From the NCBI RefSeq assembly GCF_003412455.1, contig NZ_QTJU01000001.1, positions 186,001-250,000 of the forward strand: a stretch of 64,000 bases of DNA, in the 5' to 3' direction. The notes under the pieces are model-generated. The model was not told the origin of the DNA and did no database searches. It was given only the letters and a program-made list of their open reading frames with translations. Origin of the DNA: Deminuibacter soli. Lineage in GTDB: Bacteria > Bacteroidota > Bacteroidia > Chitinophagales > Chitinophagaceae. Position numbers and translations under genes: made by a program. Of the stretch, positions 9,769 to 18,929 are shown piece after piece (the stretch's first letter is position 1; each line of letters begins with the position of its first letter).

Positions 9769-9995
9769 ATGGTTGAATGGTTATATTGTTGGATGGTTAT
9801 TACAGCCCTAGCGCAATCCAGCCATTCAACCATTGCTTTTGAACTACCTGGTCTTGTTTAGTCAAACGCTTCGTTTATGCCTTTGCGGCCTTGCCCCCTT
9901 GCGATCTTTGCGTGAAATAAAGACATTGTTTACCTGATGGTCAGATTATTAAATGCTCATTGCAACCATAAAACAATTAAACCATTCAACCATTG
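9769..9995. repeat. Intergenic repeat cluster with inverted ATGGTTGAATGG arms
   Basis: ATGGTTGAATGG at 9769-9780 is perfectly inverted at 9822-9833. The 14-base string CCATTCAACCATTG at 9822-9835 recurs exactly at 9982-9995. Between them, about 9877-9915, lies a CTTTGCGG/CTTTGCG phrase that is also found at about 12489-12519. The stop codon of the LysR gene (TGA, 9986-9988) is inside the last arm. These look like dispersed extragenic repeats rather than genes. Confidence 0.6.
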
Positions 9996-10879
9996 TAATG
10001 AGATGCGAATTTCATAAACAGCTCCGGCAGGGCTTCTGACTGCCCCTGCATGCGGGCGAAGTAAAAATTGCGTTCTATTTGTAGTCCCTTTACAGGCACA
10101 ATGCGACATTCCTTGTTTTGTAATTCCTTCAGCACTGCGTGCACAGATAAAAACGCCATACACGGTGCACTCAGCAGGTAAGCTTTAATAATCTCGGTAC
10201 TGTTCAGCTGCATTTCCGTTTGCAGTTGCGACACCTTAATACCAATCTGTTTCAGTGCATGTTCCAGCACCTCCTGTGTGCCCGAGCCTGGCTCGCGCAG
10301 CAGCAGGGGAACCTGTTTCAGTTCTTCAGGCTTCAGGTAATCTTTTTTGGCCCAGGGATGCTGTATGTTACTGACCAGTACAATTTCATCTTTCAGAAAC
10401 TCGGTGTAGCGGATATTCTGATTACGCGAGCGACCTTCCACCACAGCGAGATCAATGGATTTTTGTTCCAGCGCCTGCTCCATGTGCTGGGTATTGCCAC
10501 TGGTAAGATTCACTTTTATGGCAGGATATTTACGGTGAAACGCAGCAAGAATGGGCGGCAATATGTAAGGCGCAATGGTCATACTTGCGCCGAGCTGCAA
10601 TTTGCCATTGTGTTGTTTTACCAGGTCGCCCATATCAAACTCGATGTTGCGGTACACGGCAAACAACTGCTCGGTATGCTGCAGCAGCACTTCTCCGGCA
10701 GAAGTAAGCCGGATGCGCGTGCCATTACGGTCGAACAACTTCACTTTGAAATGGCTTTCCAGTTCATGAATATGTTTGGTTACCGCAGGCTGCGTAATAA
10801 ACAGCTCCTCGGCCGCCTTGGTAAAATTCAGCCGCAGCGCCACCGTACGAAAAACCTGTAATCTGAAATCAAATAACAT
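9986..10879 (-). CDS. LysR family transcriptional regulator
   Basis: This 297-residue protein has an N-terminal winged helix-turn-helix (about 1-60; LNFTKAAEELFITQPAVTKHIHELE) and a C-terminal periplasmic-binding-like effector domain (about 90-290). It is typical length for a LysR activator/repressor. The DNA-binding segment looks like the CysB/CysL/CbbR branch. LysR proteins usually control a divergent neighbour, but the divergent gene here (DUF2961) is 314 bases away, so the target is uncertain. The stop codon falls within a repeated intergenic sequence, so the final residues (HYNG) are encoded by the repeat. Confidence 0.9.
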   Translation of the reverse strand: MLFDFRLQVFRTVALRLNFTKAAEELFITQPAVTKHIHELESHFKVKLFDRNGTRIRLTSAGEVLLQHTEQLFAVYRNIEFDMGDLVKQHNGKLQLGASMTIAPYILPPILAAFHRKYPAIKVNLTSGNTQHMEQALEQKSIDLAVVEGRSRNQNIRYTEFLKDEIVLVSNIQHPWAKKDYLKPEELKQVPLLLREPGSGTQEVLEHALKQIGIKVSQLQTEMQLNSTEIIKAYLLSAPCMAFLSVHAVLKELQNKECRIVPVKGLQIERNFYFARMQGQSEALPELFMKFASHYNG

Positions 10880-11193
10880 CTCCTAAAGTAACAAAAAAGC
10901 AGTGAACCCGGAATAGCTTATAGTTGCAAGCTTGTTTGGCATTAAGCCAGCGGCAGTATTTCCTACTCAATCATCTTTACTGCTGCCCCTGCATACCGTT
11001 GGCTAAGCCCCTCAGCGTGTGCCGTTGGCTGTGTCCCCACAGCCAACCAACCTTCGCTTCATTCATCGGGCCGCTTAATCCGACTGTCGATGTCCCGATT
11101 CTCGAAAATTGGTACTCGCTAAGTTCACTCACAATTGACGGCTGCCGATTTCTTCCTACATTTATCCTGCTTCCCTCATGTAAACAAAAACCT
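10880..11193. other. Intergenic region upstream of the GH172-like gene
   Basis: The frame of the downstream gene stays open here, but its translation (Cys/Pro/Leu rich) does not look like protein and precedes a signal peptide, so I treat it as non-coding. A GACTGTCGAT/CGATTCTCGA phrase at 11082-11105 resembles one at 12413-12437. Confidence 0.5.
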
Positions 11194-12357
11194 ATGCAAC
11201 CAAAACTGCTTGCCACCCTTTGCTGCACACTGCTGCTCTCCACCACCTTTGCACAACAGCACTTCAATGGAATCGACGTAAACATGGGCAACCTGTACCG
11301 ATTGTCCAACGCACAAAGCCGCTCCATCAGCCCCGAGAATTTCAACGGTGAAAAAGGTAAAGGCGGTATGGCCACTACCGGCACAGGCGCCAATGCCGCC
11401 CGCGACCTGGGACAGGGCTGGAAAATCAGTCCGAGTGTGGTAATTAAGTCCAGGCAAACCTATACCATCGCTGATATCAGCGGCCCCGGCTCAGTGCAGC
11501 ATATCTGGATGACGCCTACAGGTAACTGGCGCAATACCATTCTGCGTTTTTACTGGGACGATGAAACCACGCCTTCAGTAGAAGCACCCGTGGGTGATTT
11601 CTTCTGTATGGGTTGGTTAAAGTATGCACCATTGCAGTCACTGGCAGTAGCGGTAAATCCCGGCAGTGCATTTAATTGCTACTGGCCTATGCCCTTCCGT
11701 AAAAAATGCCGTATTACCATGGAGAACATGGACGACAAAGACATGGTATTGTATTACCAGGTAGATTATGTGCTTACCGAAGTACCGGATGATGCCGCTT
11801 ATTTTCATGCACAGTTCAGGCGGCAGAACCCGCTGCCATATAAAGCCAATTACACACTGGTAGACAGCATCACCGGCCGCGGCCATTATGTAGGCACGTA
11901 CCTGGCCTATGGCGTGCACAGCAATGGCTGGTGGGGAGAAGGCGAGATAAAGTTTTTCATGGATGGCGATCAGCAGTTCCCTACCATTGCAGGCACAGGA
12001 ACAGAAGATTATTTCTGCGGATCGTATGATTTTGATACGCGCCAGAAAAACGCTGCAGGCATTGAAACAACAGCGTATACACCCTTCTGTAGTCCTTACA
12101 GCGGCATGCACCAGGTAATAAAAGGCGACGGGCATTACGACGTAATGCAACGCTTCGGACTATACCGCTGGCACATCACCGATCCCATCCGTTTCAGCAG
12201 CAATTTAAAAGTAACCATACAAGCCCTGGGCTGGCGTCATGATGGCCGTTATCTTCCTTTGCAGGATGATATTGCTTCTGTTGCCTACTGGTACCAGACC
12301 GAACCGCATCACTCCTTCCCTGCCCTACCTTCAAACGACGCAAGGGAAGTCAATTAG
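11194..12357 (+). CDS. Secreted DUF2961 / GH172-like glycoside hydrolase
   Basis: From the Met at 11194 the protein has 387 residues. It has a clean signal peptide (MQPKLLATL, hydrophobic core, TFAQQ), which decides the start over an upstream ATG at 10924. Features of the DUF2961 double jelly-roll fold include GPGSVQHIWMT, FYWDDE, VGDFFCMG and GTGTEDYFCGSYDF. DUF2961 corresponds to glycoside hydrolase family 172, whose characterised members act on fructofuranose and D-arabinofuranose linkages, usually as oligomers. The TEDYF segment contains acidic residues likely to be catalytic (inference). No other arabinan or fructan enzymes sit nearby, so the substrate is open. Confidence 0.8.
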   Translation: MQPKLLATLCCTLLLSTTFAQQHFNGIDVNMGNLYRLSNAQSRSISPENFNGEKGKGGMATTGTGANAARDLGQGWKISPSVVIKSRQTYTIADISGPGSVQHIWMTPTGNWRNTILRFYWDDETTPSVEAPVGDFFCMGWLKYAPLQSLAVAVNPGSAFNCYWPMPFRKKCRITMENMDDKDMVLYYQVDYVLTEVPDDAAYFHAQFRRQNPLPYKANYTLVDSITGRGHYVGTYLAYGVHSNGWWGEGEIKFFMDGDQQFPTIAGTGTEDYFCGSYDFDTRQKNAAGIETTAYTPFCSPYSGMHQVIKGDGHYDVMQRFGLYRWHITDPIRFSSNLKVTIQALGWRHDGRYLPLQDDIASVAYWYQTEPHHSFPALPSNDAREVN

Positions 12358-12684
12358 GATGGCTAAAGGGTTGAATGGTCGATCCTTGCCATCCAATTCG
12401 CTAAGATAGTCTCGACTGTCGATTCTCGATTGTCGATGTATTCAGACTGTTGATTCAATGTCGTTTAGTTAACGGTTTCTTTGTGAACTTTGCGGCTTTT
12501 CCCTTTGCGCTCTTTGCGGTTAAAAATATCAAATATGCTTAACTAAACGATATTGACTGCCGATTCACACAACCTCTCCGTTTTTTAACGGGCCACAATC
12601 AAATTAATGTAAAACCATTTATATTGCGGCCCGCTACGCTTCAAAAGCAGGCACAACCCTTAATTTTCAACCAAACCCTTCTAT
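12358..12684. other. Repeat-rich intergenic region
   Basis: There is no ORF of interest. It contains tandem CTCGACTGTCGATT-like phrases at 12412-12437, then a 100-base inverted-repeat element at 12456-12555, and finally the presumed promoter of the M48 gene. Confidence 0.6.
12456..12555. mobile_element. MITE-like 100-bp element with 17-bp inverted ends
   Basis: The left arm CAATGTCGTTTAGTTAA (12456-12472) is the reverse complement of TTAACTAAACGATATTG (12539-12555) with one mismatch. The interior carries CTTTGCGG/CTTTGCG phrases also seen near 9877-9915. A third copy of the arm, TTAACTAAACGGCATTG, is at 34262-34278. No transposase is in the window. Size and inverted ends fit a miniature non-autonomous element or REP-like repeat; clear target duplications were not found. 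Confidence 0.5.
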
Positions 12685-14139
12685 ATGCACAGGCACAGAA
12701 CCTGGCTGCTGTTTATTGTATGCTGTATAGGCAGCATGGCTAAAGCCCAGAACAATTCGCTGTATACCTACCAGCAACTATCCAAACAATTTTATGCTAA
12801 ACAAACTGATTCCCTGAAGAAGGCAATGGAATGCCCGCCTGTGTTCAGCATCAGGGAAACACAGCGCAAATTCAGGGAAATCTGGGATGAACAAACGACC
12901 TTCTTCATCAATGCCGTCAACGAAAACAACTATGTACACGACAATGAGGTGTTTGCCTATGTGCAACAAATCGTTGACCAGCTGGTTGCCGGTAACAAAG
13001 AACGTTTTACTGCCAAACCCATGTTGTTTGTTGATCGCAGCCCATCGGTAAATGCCTATGCCATTGGTCATAACATAATTGCCGTAAACCTCGGCATTAT
13101 TGCATTTGCAAAGTCGCGCGAAGAACTGGCCCTGGCAGTGGCGCACGAACTGTCGCACAACCTGCTGAACCATGCAGACAATGCAATTAAGCAGCGTGCC
13201 GAATGGATTACCTCCGACGAGTACAAGAAATCGATGAACGAGGTACTCGATTCAAAATACGAGCGCCTTACCCGTTTGCGGAAAGTACTGGAAAACTATT
13301 CATTCAGCAGGAGCAAACACCAGCGTTACCACGAAAGTGATGCAGATTCACTCGCCGTGCTGCTGCTGCAGAAAAGCAACATCGCTTTTAACGCCAACTT
13401 CTTCCTGCACCTCGACAGTGCCGACAGCAAGTACAAGCAAGCTTTACGTACACCCGTAAAAACGTATTTTGATGCCTACCAGCTCGGTTTTGAAGAAGCA
13501 TGGACACAAAAACGCGGCCGCGGCCTCTCTGCCAGGAACTACAGTTTTAAAGACACGTCTTCGCTTGACGATTCGCTGAAAACACACCCGGATTGTGTAA
13601 AACGCTATCAACAAACGCTGGCACTTACACAAACCAACGCTGTACTAACACCCATACCAGCCGCCATTCATGCCAAGGCAAACAAAATGCTGCTGTGGAC
13701 TATTTACGACAATGGCGCCTTAACCGCCTGCCTCTACCGCATACTACTGGAAAAAGACAACGGCACTGCCGATACCTGGTACGACTTTATGCTGAACAAT
13801 GTATTTGCCGGCCTGTACTATGCCGATAGGGAACTGCACCGTTTTAATGCCATTGGCATAACCCCGAAAGAGTACATATCAAAAGACTATTATGCGTTAC
13901 AAACAGCATTGGAACAAATGCCACGCGAAAGCCTTGAGCAATACTGCAAAACACTGAACAGCGCGGGCTTCTGGCAGCAGGCTGCTCCAGACGAGAAGGC
14001 GTTTAAAAACTTCCTGTCTACGCTGGCCCTCGATCCTGACGACAGTGGCAAACACAAAGCGGAAGCTGCGAAAACCTTTAAAGATAGCTACCAGGGAAGC
14101 ATGTATTACGAGCTGGCCAGCGGTTTTGAGCAACACTAA
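12685..14139 (+). CDS. M48 family zinc metallopeptidase, exported
   Basis: This 484-residue protein has a signal peptide (residues 1-22, ending KAQ). The zinc site HELSH is at 154-158 and the downstream third ligand is probably Glu217 in YHESDAD. This arrangement matches the BepA/Oma1-like branch of M48, periplasmic chaperone-proteases for outer-membrane protein assembly. Unlike E. coli BepA, no clear TPR repeats can be read in the C-terminal 260 residues, although that part is helical. It is followed 26 bases later by a secreted protein of unknown function, and the two are probably co-transcribed. Confidence 0.85.
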   Translation: MHRHRTWLLFIVCCIGSMAKAQNNSLYTYQQLSKQFYAKQTDSLKKAMECPPVFSIRETQRKFREIWDEQTTFFINAVNENNYVHDNEVFAYVQQIVDQLVAGNKERFTAKPMLFVDRSPSVNAYAIGHNIIAVNLGIIAFAKSREELALAVAHELSHNLLNHADNAIKQRAEWITSDEYKKSMNEVLDSKYERLTRLRKVLENYSFSRSKHQRYHESDADSLAVLLLQKSNIAFNANFFLHLDSADSKYKQALRTPVKTYFDAYQLGFEEAWTQKRGRGLSARNYSFKDTSSLDDSLKTHPDCVKRYQQTLALTQTNAVLTPIPAAIHAKANKMLLWTIYDNGALTACLYRILLEKDNGTADTWYDFMLNNVFAGLYYADRELHRFNAIGITPKEYISKDYYALQTALEQMPRESLEQYCKTLNSAGFWQQAAPDEKAFKNFLSTLALDPDDSGKHKAEAAKTFKDSYQGSMYYELASGFEQH

Positions 14140-14165
14140 TCAACCAACAACCCAACTAATAAAAA

Positions 14166-15737
14166 ATGAAGAAAATTGTATTGGCAGCAGCATTATTGTT
14201 AAGCCTACCATTATTTACACCTGCGCAGAAAAAAGTATTCAAAGAAGTAAGTGACGGCATGTCCTCTACCACCATGCCCATTATGCAGGGCAAATCACTG
14301 GTAGGTTATCTTGCTTTCACTAAACTTGAAAAGATAAATGCAGATTCATTCCATTATAAAATCAATATAATGGATGAAAACCTGAATGATATTGGCACCG
14401 TGCTTTTTAGTGAAAAGAAATTGTTCCTGCAAAGCGTAGCGATTGAACAGGATGTACTTTGCCTCGGTTATCTGCAGAGTAACCTCATCGAATCAGATTA
14501 TTCCCGCAGGGAGTACCGCAAGAAAAAGGATACGGAAGACGAAAATGTACTTACACAATTTGTTGATTTAAGCGGGAAGATTATTGCAACTAACCGCATC
14601 AAGGTTGAAATAGAACATACGCCTCCAATGATAGACGCGCAACACCGCGGACCCGTTAAATTGAAACGCGAGATTGAGCTTCATAACATCTCACAAAAAG
14701 GCTTTGCGCTTTTCTACAGCGATGAACGCAACGCCAGCCTGGTAACCTATAACACCAGGGGCGAACAAACCTGGCACACCTCCTTTTTGCCTGAAATTTA
14801 CAGCCATATGCTTGTTTGCGGTTACGCAGTGTACTTTCTTAAATGGAACACTGATAACCAAACGCCTTATGAAGGTGGCTATGAATTATTCGGCTACAAC
14901 ACGCTCAATAACACCAAGCTGCCCGGGATGAAGCTGAATGACGACCAGGGTAACGCATTAAAAGTATTGGCCTTTGATGTTGACCCCGGCACAGGCCGCC
15001 CATACATTGCAGGCAATATTATTAATAAGCGCTACTCCCAATTCTGGTTTACCGGCAAGGGCATTATCAAAGGCATGTACTCAGGTGTATTCACTATTTA
15101 CATCGACGGGCCTTCAAAAAGTGACATTCACGAACAATACACCTACTGGAACGGCATGGAGCATCCGTTGATACCCGGCATATCGAGGAAAGGCTATTTT
15201 GAAGACGCAGAAACCTATGCCAGGATGAGCAGTGCTTTTCGCGATTACGATGGCAATACCTATTTTGCTGCATCTGGCATGGTAAAAAGCCCGCGGTGGG
15301 GTTGTATTGCTTCGTCTATCATTACTGCACCGCTTATCCTTCCGCCGCTGATCATTCTTAACACAGGAACAGAAAAAACAAAATTTACAGACGGTCTGCT
15401 GCTGAAACTTGATAAAGAAGGAAAATTATCAATTGTCACCACCTTTCCGGGCTATCATACAGGCTATCGACCCGCACGTATGTTTTATTCAGAATATTCT
15501 TATATCCGGAAATTTAATACCGTAGCTGATGCCGATACCAAAACAACTTACCTAATTGACTATGATAAAAAGAAGATTCTTATTTACAACGTGGCGCAAA
15601 ACAAGGTAGTACGTACCATTCAGAGAAAAGACGGTGACATAACCACTACCGTTTACCCTGCAAAAGAGGGCCATATTATGGTGTCGGAATACAATGAAAA
15701 AGAAAAATCGACCACTGTTTCCATTGAATCGCTGTAA
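14166..15737 (+). CDS. Secreted protein of unknown function
   Basis: This 523-residue protein has a typical signal peptide (MKKIVLAAALLLSLPLF, cut near TPAQ). The mature sequence is beta-rich with many short aromatic strands and regularly spaced loops, which could form a propeller-like fold (inference). It contains one internal hydrophobic stretch (about 376-395, IITAPLILPPLIIL) that could be a buried strand or a membrane anchor. I do not recognise a characterised family, though similar proteins occur in Bacteroidota. It lies 26 bases behind the M48 peptidase and ahead of a strong terminator, so it is the last gene of a two-gene unit and may work with that protease at the cell envelope. Confidence 0.75.
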   Translation: MKKIVLAAALLLSLPLFTPAQKKVFKEVSDGMSSTTMPIMQGKSLVGYLAFTKLEKINADSFHYKINIMDENLNDIGTVLFSEKKLFLQSVAIEQDVLCLGYLQSNLIESDYSRREYRKKKDTEDENVLTQFVDLSGKIIATNRIKVEIEHTPPMIDAQHRGPVKLKREIELHNISQKGFALFYSDERNASLVTYNTRGEQTWHTSFLPEIYSHMLVCGYAVYFLKWNTDNQTPYEGGYELFGYNTLNNTKLPGMKLNDDQGNALKVLAFDVDPGTGRPYIAGNIINKRYSQFWFTGKGIIKGMYSGVFTIYIDGPSKSDIHEQYTYWNGMEHPLIPGISRKGYFEDAETYARMSSAFRDYDGNTYFAASGMVKSPRWGCIASSIITAPLILPPLIILNTGTEKTKFTDGLLLKLDKEGKLSIVTTFPGYHTGYRPARMFYSEYSYIRKFNTVADADTKTTYLIDYDKKKILIYNVAQNKVVRTIQRKDGDITTTVYPAKEGHIMVSEYNEKEKSTTVSIESL

Positions 15738-15756
15738 CAAAACCGCCTGTATTAGC

Positions 15757-15790
15757 AAAAAGGTCTTCCCGCATGGGAAGACCTTTTCTT
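15757..15790. terminator. Bidirectional intrinsic terminator
   Basis: A 13-bp perfect stem AAAAGGTCTTCCC/GGGAAGACCTTTT with a GCAT loop lies between the unknown secreted protein gene (ending 15737) and the convergent GH76 gene (ending 15814). Both strands give a T-run after the stem. Confidence 0.9.
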
Positions 15791-15813
15791 TTATCCTTGA
15801 ATGATAACGGCAA

Positions 15814-16923
15814 TTACTTAGCCAACTGCGGTTCCAGCCGCGCCATACGCAGCGCTATTTCCAGCAAACCGCCCTGATCCAGCAGCAGCTTTTCTTTTTT
15901 GGTTCCGGCCAGTTTGTGCTCGTCAGTTTGTTTGGCCCAGGCGTTTTGCAGGTACTGCTGAAACGATTGCAGGTAAAGCGGGTTATGGTCTGCTTTAAAC
16001 AGCTCTTCGTAGCCCCGCAGCAATACTGCATTAAACCAGTAATTGGATGGATACAGCCCCTCTTTATAAAACTGGTGATAGGCTGCAGCCGCCATTTGCT
16101 GTGCCTGCTGCAGGTATTTTTTGTCGGCAGTTATTTCGTACAGCAGCACGGCACTTTGCAGCATGGTGCCGCTGTTGTAGGTGTAAAACTGTTTGGCAAT
16201 GGTTTTGGCAGGCAGCCTGATATTGTCGTAAAACAAGCCTTCCGGGCTCATCAATGTAGCCACAGCCCAGTTGTACAGGGAAAGTCCTGTGTGCAGGTAA
16301 GCCGTATCCTTCGTGCTCCTGTACAGCTGCAGCGCGAGCACTGCACCCGGACCATTAGAACAGGTGTTCTTAGTGGTTTTGTCTCCTTCTTTCCAGTACA
16401 AGCCACCGCCCGAAACAGTATCATAGCCTGTCATCATAAAGCGGTAGATGACCTGCGCTGCAGACAGCCATTGCTTGTTGTGTGTACGCTGGTAAGCATC
16501 AATAAAAGAGATGCCTAGCCACTGGTTATCATCATAAAAACGGTCGTCGCCGCCTTCCTTAATTACATACGCCTCGTAACCCGGCACAGGCGGTTTGTTA
16601 CCGTAATACTGTTTTACAGCCAGCATGATCTTTTGCATGGCAGCATCTTTCGGGTATAGCGCTTCCCACTCATTGGCAGCCTGCAGCAGTGCGCAAAGCG
16701 GCCATAGGTAACTGTGCGGTTTATCGCCCTGGTAATGCTGTTCCTTTTCAGTGAACAGCTGGTTGGCGCTGTCGTAATAATAGTGAAACACATTACTGTT
16801 CATCTGCCGGGCAATATCTTTTGCTGTAACAGATTGGGTTTTCGCAGCAGTGCTTAACAACAGTAAAATAAAAACACTCGCAGCCTTTTGGCGCAGATTA
16901 ATAAAGTAAATACGCATGAGCAT
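15814..16923 (-). CDS. Glycoside hydrolase family 76 (alpha-1,6-mannanase-like)
   Basis: This 369-residue protein has a signal peptide (to about residue 29, AAKTQ) and an (alpha/alpha)6-barrel pattern. The diagnostic paired aspartates of GH76 are at 131-132 (YDDNQWLGI), followed by GGGLYWKEG and CSNGPG. GH76 enzymes cut alpha-1,6-mannan backbones of fungal or bacterial cell-wall origin. An alternative start at Met3 (16917) is equally good. It is the third gene of an operon with DUF1080 (18115) and a Gfo/Idh oxidoreductase (16938), only 14 bases after the latter. This suggests breakdown of a mannose-containing exported substrate. Confidence 0.85.
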   Translation of the reverse strand: MLMRIYFINLRQKAASVFILLLLSTAAKTQSVTAKDIARQMNSNVFHYYYDSANQLFTEKEQHYQGDKPHSYLWPLCALLQAANEWEALYPKDAAMQKIMLAVKQYYGNKPPVPGYEAYVIKEGGDDRFYDDNQWLGISFIDAYQRTHNKQWLSAAQVIYRFMMTGYDTVSGGGLYWKEGDKTTKNTCSNGPGAVLALQLYRSTKDTAYLHTGLSLYNWAVATLMSPEGLFYDNIRLPAKTIAKQFYTYNSGTMLQSAVLLYEITADKKYLQQAQQMAAAAYHQFYKEGLYPSNYWFNAVLLRGYEELFKADHNPLYLQSFQQYLQNAWAKQTDEHKLAGTKKEKLLLDQGGLLEIALRMARLEPQLAK

Positions 16924-16937
16924 ACAATAAATAAAGT

Positions 16938-18056
16938 TTATACCAGGTTTACAGGCACTTTTTTGCCTGTTTGTGTTGCAAGATAAATGGCATCGATGAT
17001 TTTAAGGTCTTTCACAGCTTCTTCGCCGTTCACGGGTACAACCGGCTGTTTTCCTTCGAGAATAATACCGGCCATCTCTTCCATTTGCACGGTTTGGTGG
17101 GTAACCACCGGCTGGTTGATCTCGCCTTTGTGTGTGCGCCCCTGTATGGGACCGTAATTGGTTGCAGGAAACAGTTCTGCATAACCCCGCGTGCCGTTCA
17201 GGAAAAAACGGTCCAGGTTATTCATGCTGTATGTACTAAGGCAGGAGGCCACTGCACCACTGGGAAAGCCGAGCTGAAACTGGATGGTTTCATCTACCCC
17301 TTCTTTGAACTTCTGTGGGTCTGTTTTGGTTTCTTCTGCAGTAACCCACACAGGGTCTTCACCCGTCATATAGCGCGAACCATTGATGGAATAAATGCCG
17401 ATATCCATTAAAGACCCACCACCAGCCAGCTGTTTGTTTAAACGCCATTGCGTGGGGTCGCCGATGGCAAAACCAGACAGTCCCTGGAAAAACAGGATTT
17501 GCCCAAACTCACCGGCCTTGCGCATGCGGATAATCTCCAGCGTGTGCGGTTCAAAATGCATGCGGTACCCCACCAGCAAATGCACATTCGCTTTTTTACA
17601 GGCAGCCACCATTTCTTCTCCTTCTTTGGCATTCAGCGCCATGGGCTTTTCGCAAATCACGTGTTTACCGGCCTGCGCTACACGTATTACCTGGTCGTGA
17701 TGCAGGGCATTGGGCGTAATCACATACACAGCATCAATATCAGGATTGTCTTTTATCTTATCGAAGTTGTCGTAGTTGTAACAGTTTTTTTCAGGGATAT
17801 TGTATTTGGCGCGCCATGCAGTTACTTTGGAAGGCGTGCCGCTGATAACACCTACCAGCTTTGCTTTTTTGCAGGCCTGCATGGCTTCAGCCACACGGGT
17901 GCCGTAACCGCCCAATCCCATAATAGCCACGCGCAGCAAAGGGCCGTCATAGGCTTGTTCAGCCGCACCGGCGCAGGATGGTGCAACTGCTGTTAATAGG
18001 GAAAAGGCCATGGTAGAACCAGCCAGCTTTTGTAAAAAATCACGACGTGTGTTCAT
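16938..18056 (-). CDS. Tat-exported Gfo/Idh/MocA family oxidoreductase
   Basis: This 372-residue protein begins with a twin-arginine signal (TRRDFLQK, then a hydrophobic core to about residue 30), so it is exported folded with its NAD(P) cofactor. The Rossmann loop GLGGYG is at 47-52 and the conserved EKP at 136-138. The C-terminal half has the alpha/beta substrate domain with GGSLMDIGIY. Secreted Bacteroidota members oxidise sugar hydroxyls, often at C3. With the DUF1080 protein encoded 58 bases upstream and GH76 downstream, a pathway that makes and cleaves 3-keto sugars in the periplasm is likely (inference). Confidence 0.9.
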   Translation of the reverse strand: MNTRRDFLQKLAGSTMAFSLLTAVAPSCAGAAEQAYDGPLLRVAIMGLGGYGTRVAEAMQACKKAKLVGVISGTPSKVTAWRAKYNIPEKNCYNYDNFDKIKDNPDIDAVYVITPNALHHDQVIRVAQAGKHVICEKPMALNAKEGEEMVAACKKANVHLLVGYRMHFEPHTLEIIRMRKAGEFGQILFFQGLSGFAIGDPTQWRLNKQLAGGGSLMDIGIYSINGSRYMTGEDPVWVTAEETKTDPQKFKEGVDETIQFQLGFPSGAVASCLSTYSMNNLDRFFLNGTRGYAELFPATNYGPIQGRTHKGEINQPVVTHQTVQMEEMAGIILEGKQPVVPVNGEEAVKDLKIIDAIYLATQTGKKVPVNLV

Positions 18057-18114
18057 ATCAAACCATTTTATGTTAAGTGTTTAATGTGCGGATTATGTAA
18101 GTGCTTACACATTA

Positions 18115-18729
18115 TTACAGCGGTGTAACCATAATGTTGCGCCAGCGCACTTTAATGCCGCCGCCTGCATGTATTTGTAAAGCCAGCTGGCCATCTGCAG
18201 CGCCAATTTTAGCATCGTTCAATTGAATCATTTCATGACCATTGAGCCAGGTGGTAACCGAATCGCCCTGCACACGCACTTTCATGGTGTTCCATTCGCC
18301 CATTTTCAGGTATTGCTCTTTTTCAGGTGCAGGTTGTATCAGCCAGCCACGGCCATACGATTCATAGATGCCGCCGGTATGCAAACCCGGAGGCGCTACC
18401 TCTGCCTGCCAGCCCGTAATTTTGGTGCCTTCTATCGAAGAATGAAAAAACACACCGCTGTTGCCATTGGCTTCCTGCTTAAACTCGAGTGTTAATTCAA
18501 AATTTTTGAACGACTGGTTGGTACCGAGGTACCCGTATTCCTTATCCGGCCCGCTTTCACACACCAGCTCACCCTGATCGGCATACCATTTTTCGGTGCC
18601 GTAAATCTTCCAGCCATCAAGATTTTTACCATTAAACAGTGATTGGGACTGAGCAAAACCGGCAGTGGCAGCCAGTACAAAACAACCGGCCAGTAGCAGC
18701 CGTTGAAGCAGTTGCGGGATCAATTTCAT
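18115..18729 (-). CDS. Secreted DUF1080 (3-keto-glycoside hydrolase-type) protein
   Basis: This 204-residue protein has a signal peptide (residues 1-26, FAQSQ). The whole mature part is one DUF1080 beta-sandwich: SLFNGKNLDGWK, FELTLEFK, GNSGVFFHS, WQAEV, GGIYES and WLNGHEM. Family members hydrolyse 3-keto-disaccharides or glycosides; that assignment is by family. It is the first gene of a three-gene operon with the Tat-exported oxidoreductase and GH76. It differs from the DUF1080 lipoprotein at 6022 in lacking a lipobox. Confidence 0.88.
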   Translation of the reverse strand: MKLIPQLLQRLLLAGCFVLAATAGFAQSQSLFNGKNLDGWKIYGTEKWYADQGELVCESGPDKEYGYLGTNQSFKNFELTLEFKQEANGNSGVFFHSSIEGTKITGWQAEVAPPGLHTGGIYESYGRGWLIQPAPEKEQYLKMGEWNTMKVRVQGDSVTTWLNGHEMIQLNDAKIGAADGQLALQIHAGGGIKVRWRNIMVTPL

Positions 18730-18929
18730 AGATGCATCTTTTACGTGTAGCCGTAAGTTAACCGCAAAAATGCAACTACAGGCTGCTAAAATTTATTCAG
18801 CAACGAAAAAACGGCGGCAAAAGCAGCTGCAAGTCCGGATGAATCAAACGTTAAAATTGCCGGTAAACCAGCTGTACCGGGGTAAACGGTTGTTTATTCC
18901 TGTATCTTTTCGCACCAATTTCAACGTAC

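Noticed and set aside
10924-11193. N-terminal extension of the DUF2961 gene
   Set aside because: The 90 extra residues would precede a normal signal peptide and look like translated intergenic repeat.
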